NCBI GenBank assembly: GCA_032250805.1
Contig: JAVVEM010000033.1
Span: forward strand, 1-37,214
Direction of reading: 5' to 3'
Length of the DNA stretch: 37,214 nt
Source of the DNA: B18-G4 sp032250805
GTDB taxonomy: Bacteria; Bacteroidota; Bacteroidia; Bacteroidales; B18-G4
Within the stretch, counting starts at the first letter, position 1, and each line of letters opens with the position of its first letter. The notes under the pieces are model-generated. The model saw only the letters and a list, made by a program, of their open reading frames with translations, made no database searches and was not told the DNA's origin. The position numbers were made by a program, and so were the translations under genes. Shown piece after piece: positions 14,299-23,071 of the stretch.

Positions 14299-14985
14299 AT
14301 GGAAGATATGTCGCTTGACACCATTATCAGCTTTAAAGATGTCCCGGTTTACCAGAAAGATAACCTGGTTCTTTCCGATGTAAACTTCACTATAGAAAAG
14401 GGAGAGTTCCTTTATATTATTGGTAAAACGGGATCGGGTAAAAGCAGCCTTCTTAAAACCATTTACGCTGAGCTCCCCCTTAAGCAGGGCGAAGCAATAG
14501 TTTCGGGATACGATCTGAGAACCATTAAGAAAAAGGATGTTCCCTTTCTCCGTCGCCAACTTGGCATCATTTTCCAGGACTTTCAGTTACTCACCGACCG
14601 CACTGTTTTTGATAACCTTTTATTTGTAATGAAAGCCACCGGCTGGAAAGACAAGCAGAAGATACAGGAACGCATACAGGATGTGCTTGACAAGGTTGGA
14701 TTGGGCACCAAAGGCTTTAAGATGCCTCATGAGCTTTCGGGCGGTGAGCAGCAGCGCGTGGGCATTGCCCGTGCACTGGTCAACGACCCCGAAGTAGTCC
14801 TCGCCGATGAGCCCACCGGCAACCTCGACCCTGAAACCTCCCATGGCATTATGGAGCTTTTATTTGAGATCAGTAAATCAGGCCGTGCAGTGATCATGGC
14901 CACACATGATTATTCGCTTTTCCAGTTCTTTAAGTCCAGAACCCTCGTATGTGAAGATGGAAAACTGGTCTCCAGCCTGAGTTAA
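14299..14985 (+). CDS. ftsE: FtsE-like cell-division ABC ATPase
   Basis: A 228-residue soluble ATPase with Walker A GKTGSGKSS, a Q-loop in IIFQDFQLL, signature LSGGEQQR, Walker B VVLADEPTGNLD and switch histidine in MATHDYS. The sequence RRQLGIIFQDFQLLTDRTVFDN is characteristic of FtsE/LolD-type proteins, and the opening SFKDVPVYQKDNLVLSDV fits Bacteroidota FtsE. With FtsX it would regulate peptidoglycan hydrolases at division. No ftsX lies beside it; the next gene is convergent. ATGs at 14299 and 14308 are both acceptable starts. LolD-type lipoprotein export is the main alternative. Confidence 0.82.
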   Translation: MEDMSLDTIISFKDVPVYQKDNLVLSDVNFTIEKGEFLYIIGKTGSGKSSLLKTIYAELPLKQGEAIVSGYDLRTIKKKDVPFLRRQLGIIFQDFQLLTDRTVFDNLLFVMKATGWKDKQKIQERIQDVLDKVGLGTKGFKMPHELSGGEQQRVGIARALVNDPEVVLADEPTGNLDPETSHGIMELLFEISKSGRAVIMATHDYSLFQFFKSRTLVCEDGKLVSSLS

Positions 14986-15019
14986 GATCATCACCGGAAA
15001 CCAGGGTAGCAGGCACTCC

Positions 15020-15592
15020 CTAAACCATACCCGCAAAACCCATAAAGGCCATTGCCAGTATACCGGCAGTAACCAATGCAATTGGCACACCACGCATGCC
15101 TTTTGGCACCTGCATCAGGTTAAGGTGTTCGCGCAGACCGGCAAAAAGTATCATGGCCAGAGCAAAGCCAATGGCATTTGCAATGGCAAAGACAATTCCC
15201 TGCAGCAGGTCGAAGTTTTTTGATTGGGTAAGCAATGCTACCCCCATTACGGCACAGTTTGTTGTGATCAGGGGGAGAAAAATACCCAAAGCCTGATACA
15301 GGGGTGGGCTGATCTTTTTCAGGATGATCTCCACCATCTGCACCAGTGAGGCGATAACCAGAATAAAACTGATGGTTTGCAGAAAAGTGATGTCCAGTGG
15401 AACGAGCACATAGACATAGATCAACCAGGTTACCAGCGTGGCCAGGGTCATAACGAAGAGGACTGCCCCGCTCATCCCCACCGATGTGGAAACTTTCCCG
15501 CTAACGCCAAGAAAGGGGCATATTCCGAGAAATTGCGCCAATACGATATTGGAAACAAAGATGGCGCCGATGATGATTGCAAAATATTCCAT
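15020..15592 (-). CDS. rnfA: Rnf complex membrane subunit A
   Basis: A 190-residue integral membrane protein with about six helices. MEYFAIIIGAIFVSNIVLAQF followed by LGICPFLGVSGK identifies RnfA rather than its homologue RnfE, and LITTNCAVMGVALL near 110-123 is the mirrored conserved Cys segment. RnfA and RnfE together hold a membrane-embedded iron-sulfur site and sit in opposite topologies. It is the last gene of the operon, 10 bp after rnfE, and converges on ftsE. Confidence 0.95.
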   Translation of the reverse strand: MEYFAIIIGAIFVSNIVLAQFLGICPFLGVSGKVSTSVGMSGAVLFVMTLATLVTWLIYVYVLVPLDITFLQTISFILVIASLVQMVEIILKKISPPLYQALGIFLPLITTNCAVMGVALLTQSKNFDLLQGIVFAIANAIGFALAMILFAGLREHLNLMQVPKGMRGVPIALVTAGILAMAFMGFAGMV

Positions 15593-15602
15593 GAGCTATA
15601 AT

Positions 15603-16187
15603 TTATGCTGTTTTTTTCAATCTGTTAATTAATGCGATCAGGTAGCCGAGAACAATAAAAGCTCCGGGCTGCAAAATGAAGATCAGGATGGCATCGCCGG
15701 TGGTAAACTTAACATCGAAGATGGATCCATTGCCCAGCATCTCCCTGACGGCACCCAAAAGTGTGAGTGCAAAAGTAAATCCGAGCCCCATACCCAGGCC
15801 ATCTATTATAGAAGAAAAGAAACCCTGCTTGGAGGCAAAGCCCTCAGCACGTCCGAGTACGAGACAGTTTACCACAATAAGCGGGATAAATATCCCGAGG
15901 GTATCAAACAGTGCAGGAACAAAGGCCTGCATTACAAGTTCAACAATGGTTACAAAAGAGGCTATGATCACAATAAAAGAAGGGATCCTGACTTTATTCG
16001 GGATAAAGTTCTTGATCATCGTTACCACCAGATTGGAACTAAAGAGCACAAAGGTGGTGGCAAGTCCCATTCCCAGTCCATTGATTGCTGATGAGGTTAC
16101 AGCCAGGGTTGGGCACAACCCCAGGAGAAGCACAAATACCGGATTGTCCTTTATAAATCCCTTGGTAAAATTTGTCCATTGATTCAT
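15603..16187 (-). CDS. rnfE: Rnf complex membrane subunit E
   Basis: A 194-residue polytopic membrane protein homologous to RnfA. FIKDNPVFVLLLGLCPTLAVT at about 11-31 and IVVNCLVLGRAEGFA near 104-118 are diagnostic for RnfE (NqrD-like), and each carries one of the conserved cysteines. Its start overlaps the rnfG stop by one base (TAATG), indicating translational coupling. Confidence 0.95.
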   Translation of the reverse strand: MNQWTNFTKGFIKDNPVFVLLLGLCPTLAVTSSAINGLGMGLATTFVLFSSNLVVTMIKNFIPNKVRIPSFIVIIASFVTIVELVMQAFVPALFDTLGIFIPLIVVNCLVLGRAEGFASKQGFFSSIIDGLGMGLGFTFALTLLGAVREMLGNGSIFDVKFTTGDAILIFILQPGAFIVLGYLIALINRLKKTA

Positions 16188-16804
16188 TATTCGTTCCCTC
16201 CTTCATTTTTATATAATTTGAATGTACGGTAAGCCCGGTTCAGGGCATCGCACACCGCTCTTGAGCTGATCGTAGAAGCGGTGATCGCATCCACTTCGCC
16301 GCCATCCTTGGTCACAGAAAGGTTAAAAGTAGCCGGGTTGATGCCAGCGAATTGTCCGTTGAATTTTGCCTCAGTCATCTTGGTGCCAAGCCCGGGTGTT
16401 TCCTTTTGCTGGGTTACCACTGTACTGTCTATAATACCATCAGGCAGAAAGCCCACCATGACCTGTATCTGAGTTGGATCGTAGCCCAGGTTAGAAAAAG
16501 TCTGAACGGCAACACCAATGATTTCGCCATTGCGTAAGGCTTCATAGAACACAAGTGAGTCCTGGCCGCCATTGCCCTGTTCGGCAAGAGCGGGATCGTC
16601 AGGGATCTTCACCAAAAAAGTGTTCAGCGAGTCAAATTCAGGCAAAACAAGCTTGATGGCCCTTTCGCGGGCTGCTTTTTTTGCAGCTTCGATAGGCTCC
16701 TTCGTCAGATTATATACCGAACCCAGTGCCAGGGAAGCCACCACGGTGATGATCATAAGCGTCAGCACCATGTTGATGAAGGATGATTTAACTTTGTTGG
16801 CCAT
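16187..16804 (-). CDS. rnfG: Rnf complex FMN-binding subunit G
   Basis: A 205-residue protein with one N-terminal membrane helix (about 10-30) and a periplasmic FMN-binding domain. The covalent flavin site, usually written S/T-G-A-T, reads DAITASTISS at 173-180/181, so the flavin threonine would be Thr178 and the motif glycine is alanine. ETPGLGTKMTEAKF near 135-148 is the other conserved family segment. The length is normal, and the gene sits between rnfD and rnfE as in other Rnf operons. Confidence 0.93.
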   Translation of the reverse strand: MANKVKSSFINMVLTLMIITVVASLALGSVYNLTKEPIEAAKKAARERAIKLVLPEFDSLNTFLVKIPDDPALAEQGNGGQDSLVFYEALRNGEIIGVAVQTFSNLGYDPTQIQVMVGFLPDGIIDSTVVTQQKETPGLGTKMTEAKFNGQFAGINPATFNLSVTKDGGEVDAITASTISSRAVCDALNRAYRTFKLYKNEGGNE

Positions 16805-16830
16805 TTATCTAAAGTATTATCTATTTACAA

Positions 16831-17826
16831 CTAAGCGGCTTTTATTGTCTCACCAAAACGCTTTGGTTTTATCCAGCGATTCAGCAAAGGCGTAAAGGCG
16901 TTCATGATCAGGATGGCGAATGCCACACCTTCAGGGTATGAGCCCCAAATCCTTATGAGAATGGTGATCACACCACATCCGACACCAAAGATGATCTGCG
17001 CCCACGGACTAATGGGTGAGGAAACCATATCGGTGGCCATATAAAACGCTCCGAGGATCAACCCACCAGAAAGAATATGGAACAAGGGATCGGCATACAT
17101 CTTTGGATCGATCAGCCATAATATCCCTGTAAAAATCACAACGGTGCCAATATAGGCGAAGGGAATATGCCAGGTGATCACTTTTTTATACAGCATATAT
17201 GCGGCACCGAGCAAGAGGGCTGACGCCGAGATCTCTCCACCTGCATATCCGATAAAGTCGAGCAGCATGCCGGGCATCTTTTCCATCAGTTCAGGAACAG
17301 TGCTGTTCTTGATCCCTTCCTTGATAAAGGCTAAGGGTGTAGCTCCGCCCATGGCATCAGGATATGCCGGCAAGCTGCCAAAAAAAGCTCTGGGTTCAGG
17401 CCAGCTTGTCATCTGAACCGGAAAAGAGATAAGTAAAAATATACGCCCAACCAAGGCTGGGTTAAATGGGTTCTTTCCAAGGCCTCCAAACGACATCTTT
17501 GCAATGCCGATGGAAGCGAAGGCCCCCACTATAAGGATCCACGAAGGAATGTCGGTCGGAACATTAAATGCAAGCAATATACCGGTTACCAGGGCAGAAC
17601 CATCGTTGATGGTAATGGGACCCCGGATGACATACTTCTGGATCAGCCATTCGAAGAACATACAGGCCAGCGACGAGATAACAATGACCCGTAAAGCATC
17701 CAGCCCGAAAAAATATACTGTGGTCAGTATGGCGGGTACCATTGCGATCACGACAGTGTACATGATCTTCTTAACGGATGAGTCTCCATGAACATGGGGA
17801 GACCCGGAAACAGTTAACATGCTCAT
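16831..17826 (-). CDS. rnfD: Rnf complex membrane subunit D
   Basis: A 331-residue protein with roughly nine membrane helices, homologous to NqrB. SGSPHVHGDSSVKKIMY near the N-terminus is typical, and the covalent FMN motif appears as DAMGGATPLA at 157-166 with Thr163 as the expected attachment residue. RnfD forms the membrane core of ion translocation with RnfA and RnfE. It starts 3 bp after rnfC ends. Confidence 0.95.
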   Translation of the reverse strand: MSMLTVSGSPHVHGDSSVKKIMYTVVIAMVPAILTTVYFFGLDALRVIVISSLACMFFEWLIQKYVIRGPITINDGSALVTGILLAFNVPTDIPSWILIVGAFASIGIAKMSFGGLGKNPFNPALVGRIFLLISFPVQMTSWPEPRAFFGSLPAYPDAMGGATPLAFIKEGIKNSTVPELMEKMPGMLLDFIGYAGGEISASALLLGAAYMLYKKVITWHIPFAYIGTVVIFTGILWLIDPKMYADPLFHILSGGLILGAFYMATDMVSSPISPWAQIIFGVGCGVITILIRIWGSYPEGVAFAILIMNAFTPLLNRWIKPKRFGETIKAA

Positions 17827-17829
17827 ATC

Positions 17830-19170
17830 TTAATTTTTTCCTCTGTTTCTGATTATTTGACCAACCTTGTTCTTGCCAAGCCTGATATAATCCAGCAATG
17901 GCCTTCCCGCAGGACATATATAATGGCAGGATCCGCATTCGATGCAGTCCATCACCCTTTCTTTTTCTGCTTCTTCCCACATTTCTGCTTCGGCCAGTTG
18001 TGCCAGCAATATTGGTTCGAGACCCATAGGGCATACACTCACGCAGCGGCCACAGCGTATACAGGCCTTCATCTCCACCCTTCCCGATTCCTTTTCGGGT
18101 ATAATAAGGATGCCCGATGAACCTTTAACAACGGGAGTATCGACCGAAAGCAAAGCCTTGCCCATCATCGGGCCACCACCAATGATCTTTCCGGTATCGT
18201 CGGGCAATCCACCTGCTTTTTCTATCAGATCTTTAATGGGCGTACCAATTCTGACCATAAAATTACCCGGTTTAGATACAGACTTGCCGGTAATGGTTAC
18301 CACACGCTCGATAAGGGGTTTATTTTTCTGAACAGCTTCATACACAGCAAATGCAGTACCTACATTGTTTACAACCGCACCTACTTCAATTGGCAGTTTT
18401 CCTGAAGGTACTTCGCGGTTGATGGTTGCTTTTATAAGCTGTTTTTCACCTCCCTGCGGGTACTTTACCTTAAGGGGGCAGACTTCAACACCCTCAAACG
18501 ATCCGGCCAGCCGGCGCATATTTTCTATGGCGTCGGGTTTATTGTTCTCGATACCGATGATGGCACGTTCAACACCCAGCCCTTTCATCAGTATAGTGGT
18601 CCCCACCAGTATCTCCTCTCCTTTTTCAAGCATGAGCCTGTGATCGGATGTAAGGTAGGGCTCACATTCAACACCGTTGATGATAAGCACCTCCGCTTTT
18701 TTCCCTTCCGGCACCATCAGCTTTACATGAGATGGAAAAGTGGCTCCACCCAAACCAACGATACCCATTTCGTGGATCTTGTCGATGATCTCCTTTCTGC
18801 TGAGTTTAACCTCCCTGACAAGCTCCGCGGAGCGATCAATGGTGTCGAGCCATTCATCGCCTTCAACGTTAACAACCAGCGCGGGACGCCTGTAGCCCGA
18901 CGGATCGATCATATTGTCGATCTTGAGGACTTTGCCCGATACGGGTGAGTGAACATTTGAAGAAATGAAAGCCTCGCCTTTAGCTACGGGCTGACCAACT
19001 TTCAGCACATCGCCTTTGGCCACCTGGGGTGTGCCCGGAGCGCCGAGGTTCTGGTTCAGCGGAATGAATGCCTGCTTAGGCGGCGGCAACACTTCGATTG
19101 GCTGTGCAGCGGAGATCTTGTTCTCCGGGGGATGAATGCCACCTAATGAAAACGTTTTTAAAATACCCAT
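17830..19170 (-). CDS. rnfC: Rnf complex NADH-binding iron-sulfur subunit C
   Basis: A 446-residue peripheral subunit on the cytoplasmic face where NAD+ is reduced. GGATFPSHVKL near 141-151 and GVECEPYLTSDHRLM near 166-180 belong to the NuoF-like NADH/FMN domain. Two 4Fe-4S sites follow: Cys370, 373, 376, 380 and Cys409, 412, 415, 419. It lacks the long repetitive C-terminal tail of E. coli RsxC, as is usual for compact Rnf complexes. Confidence 0.96.
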   Translation of the reverse strand: MGILKTFSLGGIHPPENKISAAQPIEVLPPPKQAFIPLNQNLGAPGTPQVAKGDVLKVGQPVAKGEAFISSNVHSPVSGKVLKIDNMIDPSGYRRPALVVNVEGDEWLDTIDRSAELVREVKLSRKEIIDKIHEMGIVGLGGATFPSHVKLMVPEGKKAEVLIINGVECEPYLTSDHRLMLEKGEEILVGTTILMKGLGVERAIIGIENNKPDAIENMRRLAGSFEGVEVCPLKVKYPQGGEKQLIKATINREVPSGKLPIEVGAVVNNVGTAFAVYEAVQKNKPLIERVVTITGKSVSKPGNFMVRIGTPIKDLIEKAGGLPDDTGKIIGGGPMMGKALLSVDTPVVKGSSGILIIPEKESGRVEMKACIRCGRCVSVCPMGLEPILLAQLAEAEMWEEAEKERVMDCIECGSCHYICPAGRPLLDYIRLGKNKVGQIIRNRGKN

Positions 19171-19195
19171 TCTTAGTTGAGATAATATTTAAATA

Positions 19196-20110
19196 CTATT
19201 CTTCTTTTTTATCTGATTTTACAGCTTCGGCCTTCTTTTCAACCTTCTCCCCCTCTTCCGTTTTGGGCGGTCTTTCTTTCTTCGGCGGAAAATTCAGCTC
19301 ATGTATGGCATTGGTAGGACAAACAGGCACGCATTTGCGACAAAGCGTGCATTTCTTGTAATCAATATAGGCAAGATTATTTTTGATCGTAATGGCATCG
19401 AACTTACATTCTTTCTCACATAATCCACATCCGATGCATGCCACTGCGCAATTTTTTTTGGCAGGGCCTCCCCTTTCCTCATTCATACAACTAACGAAGA
19501 TCCTTCTGTCCTTCGGCCCCTTAAACCTCAGTTCGATAATATTGCGTGGACAGGCTTTTACACAGGCACCACAGGCAACACACTTATCATTAACAACAGG
19601 CAGTCCGGTTTCCGCATCCATATGAATGGCATCAAACTGGCAAGAGGCAACACAATCGCCCAGACCCAGGCATCCATAAGGGCATCCGCCTTCACCTGTA
19701 TACAGATTATGAGCAAATGCACAAGTTGCAGGTCCGTCGTAGACTACTTTCTGTGGGGAGTTTTCTCTTGAACCGCTGCAGCGCACAACAGCTATAAGAG
19801 GTTTTGATTCTTCAACTTCGAGCCCCAGGATGGCAGCCACCTTCGCCATTACCTCATTGCCCCCAACCGGGCAGTTGAGCCCCTCAATGTGTTTATTTTC
19901 ATTGGCCGAGTTTACGGCTGCTTCAGCGAAACCGCGACAGCCCGGATAGCCGCATCCGCCACAATTGGCGGCAGGTAAGGCCTCCTCAACCTGGTCGATC
20001 TTCGGGTCCTCAATGACCTTAAATCTCTGGGCAACAAAATAAAGGATAACAGCAGCAGCGATTCCAATTGCTCCAAGCGAAATCACCGAAAAGATCATTA
20101 CATCATTCAC
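19196..20110 (-). CDS. rnfB: Rnf complex ferredoxin-binding iron-sulfur subunit B
   Basis: A 304-residue protein with one N-terminal membrane anchor (about 6-27), the CGGCGYPGC site (Cys50, 53, 58 and probably Cys80), and four further cysteine quartets: 143/147/153/157, 177/180/183/187, 225/228/231/235 and 254/257/260/264. It ends in a Lys/Glu-rich tail of about 30 residues. It accepts electrons from ferredoxin and feeds the complex. The start is a GTG placed five bases after AAAGGAGC, one of the few good Shine-Dalgarno sites here. It heads the operon rnfB-C-D-G-E-A. Confidence 0.95.
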   Translation of the reverse strand: MNDVMIFSVISLGAIGIAAAVILYFVAQRFKVIEDPKIDQVEEALPAANCGGCGYPGCRGFAEAAVNSANENKHIEGLNCPVGGNEVMAKVAAILGLEVEESKPLIAVVRCSGSRENSPQKVVYDGPATCAFAHNLYTGEGGCPYGCLGLGDCVASCQFDAIHMDAETGLPVVNDKCVACGACVKACPRNIIELRFKGPKDRRIFVSCMNEERGGPAKKNCAVACIGCGLCEKECKFDAITIKNNLAYIDYKKCTLCRKCVPVCPTNAIHELNFPPKKERPPKTEEGEKVEKKAEAVKSDKKEE

Positions 20111-20115
20111 GTTTT

Positions 20116-20123
20116 GCTCCTTT
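20116..20123 (-). promoter_or_regulatory. Shine-Dalgarno site fixing the rnfB GTG start
   Basis: The minus strand reads AAAGGAGC five bases before GTG at 20110. It supports GTG over the in-frame ATG four codons later. Confidence 0.65.
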
Positions 20124-20170
20124 TTGATTGATTTATAGTGTAAATCAAGTGTTTTCTAATTCACAAAGGG

Positions 20171-20178
20171 CAAAAATA
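20171..20178 (-). promoter_or_regulatory. -7 box of the rnf operon
   Basis: The minus strand reads TATTTTTG, matching TAnnTTTG, about 60 bases upstream of the rnfB start. No clear -33 TTTG is present at the expected distance. If used, the rnf genes have their own promoter separate from the distant rseC gene. Confidence 0.5.
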
Positions 20179-20498
20179 TAAACATTAATATAATTCATAA
20201 ATGATTTAGAGCAAAATCTAATCAATCACAACACACTGTAAAACAGCTTATTGCAACAATCATTCCACACGACTTATCCGATAAGAGGCTTGAAAGCCTT
20301 ATCATTCAGGCAGTTCGGCATTTGTTTAGAACACCTCTAAATTGATTATCAGAATATTAATGAAGCGGCCAGCAGCGAGCAGGCTACTTAACGAAAAACA
20401 TTCATTAATTGAACAGTAAAAGAAAGGTAAAAGCCGGGAGATCCCTCCCAGGGAATAATTTTGCCAGGCCAGAAAAATGGCACAGTGTCAGGGGCTGA
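20179..20498. other. Spacer between rnfB and the first T9SS gene
   Basis: This non-coding stretch holds a 24-base bulged hairpin at 20280-20303 (GATAAGAGGCTT against AAGCCTTATC), a pair of 9-bp inverted repeats at 20356-20364 and 20401-20409, and the terminator-like stem described separately. No gene is supported. Confidence 0.5.
20429..20451 (-). terminator. Probable terminator of the 796-aa T9SS gene
   Basis: On the minus strand CTGGGAG pairs with CTCCCGG (7 bp, one G-T) around a GGAT loop, followed by C and four T residues and further T-rich sequence. It lies about 48 bases past the stop. The T-run is short, so termination may be partial. Confidence 0.5.
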
Positions 20499-22889
20499 CT
20501 AGTATTTAATCAGTTTCACTGTTTTCGTAAAACCTGCATTCCTTATGTTAAGGTAGTAAATGCCAGGGCTGTAGTAGCCCATGTCGAGCACATTGCTGTA
20601 GTTACCCGTAAATTTTTGGATATGATACCTGAACACTACCTGCCCGTGGCTATTATGAAGCGTAAGGTTTAAATAATCCTGCTCCATGCCACTGATGAAC
20701 AGGTTGAATTTATCATTGCCCGGGTTTGGGTAAACGTTCAGGAATAATTCGTCGCCGTCTTCGGCAATTCCTGTGCAAATATCGAGTCCCAACTGCAATT
20801 CGTCAGCGATGCTATCGCAAAAGGTTCCGTATGCCACCAGTATAAGTTCAACCTGTTTGTTTGTTGTATCATTATTCCCGGGGGTATAAACCGCCGACAA
20901 TGAGCCGGGGTCATCAAATGTGCCATCTCCTCCGGTAAACCATTTAATGGAGTCGTATGCCGAAACGTATCCGTTCAGTTGCAATGATTGCCCGATACAA
21001 ATAACAGTATCAGGTCCCGCAGCAATGTTCGGGAGTGTATCGATCCCAAGCACAAGGCTGTCTGTCGCCTCAAATCCCGGGAGGTATCCCGTAGCTGTGA
21101 GCCAGAGGTTTACCGAGCCGTTGATAATATCCTGTTCGCCCCTGAGGTAACCAAGGTTAACTGTATTTGGGTTCTGGATGACCCCATCACCATCTGTTTC
21201 CCATTGTACACCATTCTGGTTTGTTACCAGTGCGGTGCGCCAAAAAACCTCATTCACACAAATGGTGCTATCGGGCCCGACATCCACAGTCGGCGCTTCG
21301 ATGGGGCCAAAATCAAAGGATGCGATCCTGGTGCGCCATCCGCCTATGCAATATTCGTTTGTATGCCAGAAAGTGGTGTCATCAACCGGGTCGACAGATG
21401 TCATGGCATAGTCTCCCCAGCGGTTATACGATTGTGATCCGCGTCCGGCAATGATCTCAATTTCCTGGTAATTCATTATTCCGGGGTCGGCATTTTTATT
21501 CCTTCCAGTATACCGTATTGAAGGATATGTTGAATCACCGTCGGATACTGTAAATCCCATAGCAATGGTTCCTTCGCCATTCATTGCGATACTGGCCATC
21601 CAGCGGTGGTCGTTATCGGGCGAATATGTTCCCTGCTGGAAAATATTCCATCCGTTTCCATCGAGCGAATCCCTGAGTTCGTACCAACGGATTCCTGCCA
21701 GGCCATTGCCATCCACGTCGACTGTATGGTTAAGCACCATGGTGGTATAGCTCCCGAAGTTCCTGTACTGTACCCTGAACATTAGCCTGTCGTTAAGCGC
21801 TTCGAGCCTGACGGAGGTGTTTGGCTGGTCGATACACTGCCAGCGGGGGGCTTCACAAAGCTGCGAATCAAACGGTTCTGTTTGAAGGACATAAGCTTCC
21901 TGGAACACAGAATTTGCGGGGGTGGTCCAGTCTGCAATAAATTCCCAGATCACCAGGCGGTCGAAAGCATAACCCCAGGCATCATCTTTAAAATTAATAA
22001 AGTAGTTTGGCGTTCCGGCGGGTGCAAATGTGCCGTCGCAGTCGGCCGGCAACATATTATTCTGGTCGCTGCCTGGCGGCATATCAAAAAGGATCATTTG
22101 TGCTGTTGAGTCACCGGCCAGCATGCTGCTGCGGTCAAATGCTGCTGCTGCGCCACGGTAATAGTCGCCAAACATGTTGAAGGTGGCATAATAGGCATCA
22201 TGCCATACGCCAAGATGCGGATAATCGTTAAAGGCCGGAAATTCAAAAGCGTATTGATACCATGCTCCCAGGGGGTCGCCGGTTTCAGAAATGGCAATGA
22301 GTTGCCAGTAGGTACCATTGTTGGTATTAATGGCAAACTGACTGGCCATCCAGCGGTTGGCTTCGTTGTCGTAGAGCACAACAGGGTCGCCATCGTTTGT
22401 ACCGGTCCATGGACCAATAAAGCCATTCCATAGTGTGCTGTTATCAACCGGGCCGTAAAGAATATTGCCGGTTTTATCAAAAATCGCAAAAGAAAGGTTT
22501 ATCATCTGAAAATAATGGTCGGGTCCAACATCGCCATCAGTATCGGGAGGATAAACACCATTCACATTTCCAACCCCATTAATGTTCACATTGGGACCGC
22601 GATGTAGTGATGCACCATTAAACCGCTGTGCAACAGGGTCGGGCCCTGAGGGAAGTGCATTTTCGGTAGAATATACTTCATCCATCACCTCGTTCCGGAT
22701 GATGCCATCTTTCCAGCTACGATCTCTTTCACCAGGAAGAATGATTGGCATATCGCGTAAGGGAGAGGTTTTGCGGAAATGGGTTGCCTCGCGGATCAGG
22801 CTGGGTGCGAAACTTTTTTGCTGAGCAAAAACCGGCGACAGAAATATTGCAAACAGCAATACAAGGAGTAAGTTATTTTTCATGTTCAT
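20499..22889 (-). CDS. T9SS type A-sorted secreted protein, propeller-like (paralog 1)
   Basis: A 796-residue secreted protein of unknown function. A signal peptide (about 1-23, ending FAQ) is followed by a short pre-region, then a large domain of roughly 430 residues with text shared with its neighbour, such as YPPDTDGDVGPDHYFQMINL and GPWTGTNDGDPVVLYD. WRWMASQF-like Trp/Asp-rich repeats suggest a beta-propeller. Two Ig-like units follow, each opening with (V/A)GPD(S/T)xIC and containing GDGxFxxP-type text, and a C-terminal sorting domain begins at LNVYPNPGNDKF. It should be exported by Sec, then by the type IX system, and attached to or released from the surface. No catalytic motif is recognisable. 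Confidence 0.87.
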   Translation of the reverse strand: MNMKNNLLLVLLFAIFLSPVFAQQKSFAPSLIREATHFRKTSPLRDMPIILPGERDRSWKDGIIRNEVMDEVYSTENALPSGPDPVAQRFNGASLHRGPNVNINGVGNVNGVYPPDTDGDVGPDHYFQMINLSFAIFDKTGNILYGPVDNSTLWNGFIGPWTGTNDGDPVVLYDNEANRWMASQFAINTNNGTYWQLIAISETGDPLGAWYQYAFEFPAFNDYPHLGVWHDAYYATFNMFGDYYRGAAAAFDRSSMLAGDSTAQMILFDMPPGSDQNNMLPADCDGTFAPAGTPNYFINFKDDAWGYAFDRLVIWEFIADWTTPANSVFQEAYVLQTEPFDSQLCEAPRWQCIDQPNTSVRLEALNDRLMFRVQYRNFGSYTTMVLNHTVDVDGNGLAGIRWYELRDSLDGNGWNIFQQGTYSPDNDHRWMASIAMNGEGTIAMGFTVSDGDSTYPSIRYTGRNKNADPGIMNYQEIEIIAGRGSQSYNRWGDYAMTSVDPVDDTTFWHTNEYCIGGWRTRIASFDFGPIEAPTVDVGPDSTICVNEVFWRTALVTNQNGVQWETDGDGVIQNPNTVNLGYLRGEQDIINGSVNLWLTATGYLPGFEATDSLVLGIDTLPNIAAGPDTVICIGQSLQLNGYVSAYDSIKWFTGGDGTFDDPGSLSAVYTPGNNDTTNKQVELILVAYGTFCDSIADELQLGLDICTGIAEDGDELFLNVYPNPGNDKFNLFISGMEQDYLNLTLHNSHGQVVFRYHIQKFTGNYSNVLDMGYYSPGIYYLNIRNAGFTKTVKLIKY

Positions 22890-23035
22890 TAATCAGGTTT
22901 ATAAAATCAGGGCTGCCCCGGCAGTAATTATCCGGGTTTGTTCTATCGTAAACAAAAGCCAATTATTTGATTTAAAACAATATAGATTTTGAATCTACGC
23001 TCAATCCGACCCAAATAATAACGGCAGAGACAGCC

Positions 23036-23043
23036 CAAAGATA
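23036..23043 (-). promoter_or_regulatory. Possible -7 box for the 796-aa T9SS gene
   Basis: The minus strand reads TATCTTTG (TAnnTTTG) just after the stop of the 783-aa paralog and about 147 bases before the ATG of the 796-aa gene. I see no -33 element, so the assignment is tentative; the two genes could also be co-transcribed. Confidence 0.3.
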
Positions 23044-23071
23044 ACAGTATTTTCAGAAAAGCTCAGAATTC

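Noticed and set aside
20280..20303. Hairpin GATAAGAGGCTT / AAGCCTTATC as a terminator
   Set aside because: It has a 2-base bulge and no T-run on either side. The stem at 20429-20451 is a better candidate for the same transcript.
20356..20409. Inverted repeat ATTAATGAA ... TTCATTAAT as an operator
   Set aside because: The arms are AT-rich with a 36-bp spacer in AT-rich DNA, so chance is likely, and no regulator gene is nearby.
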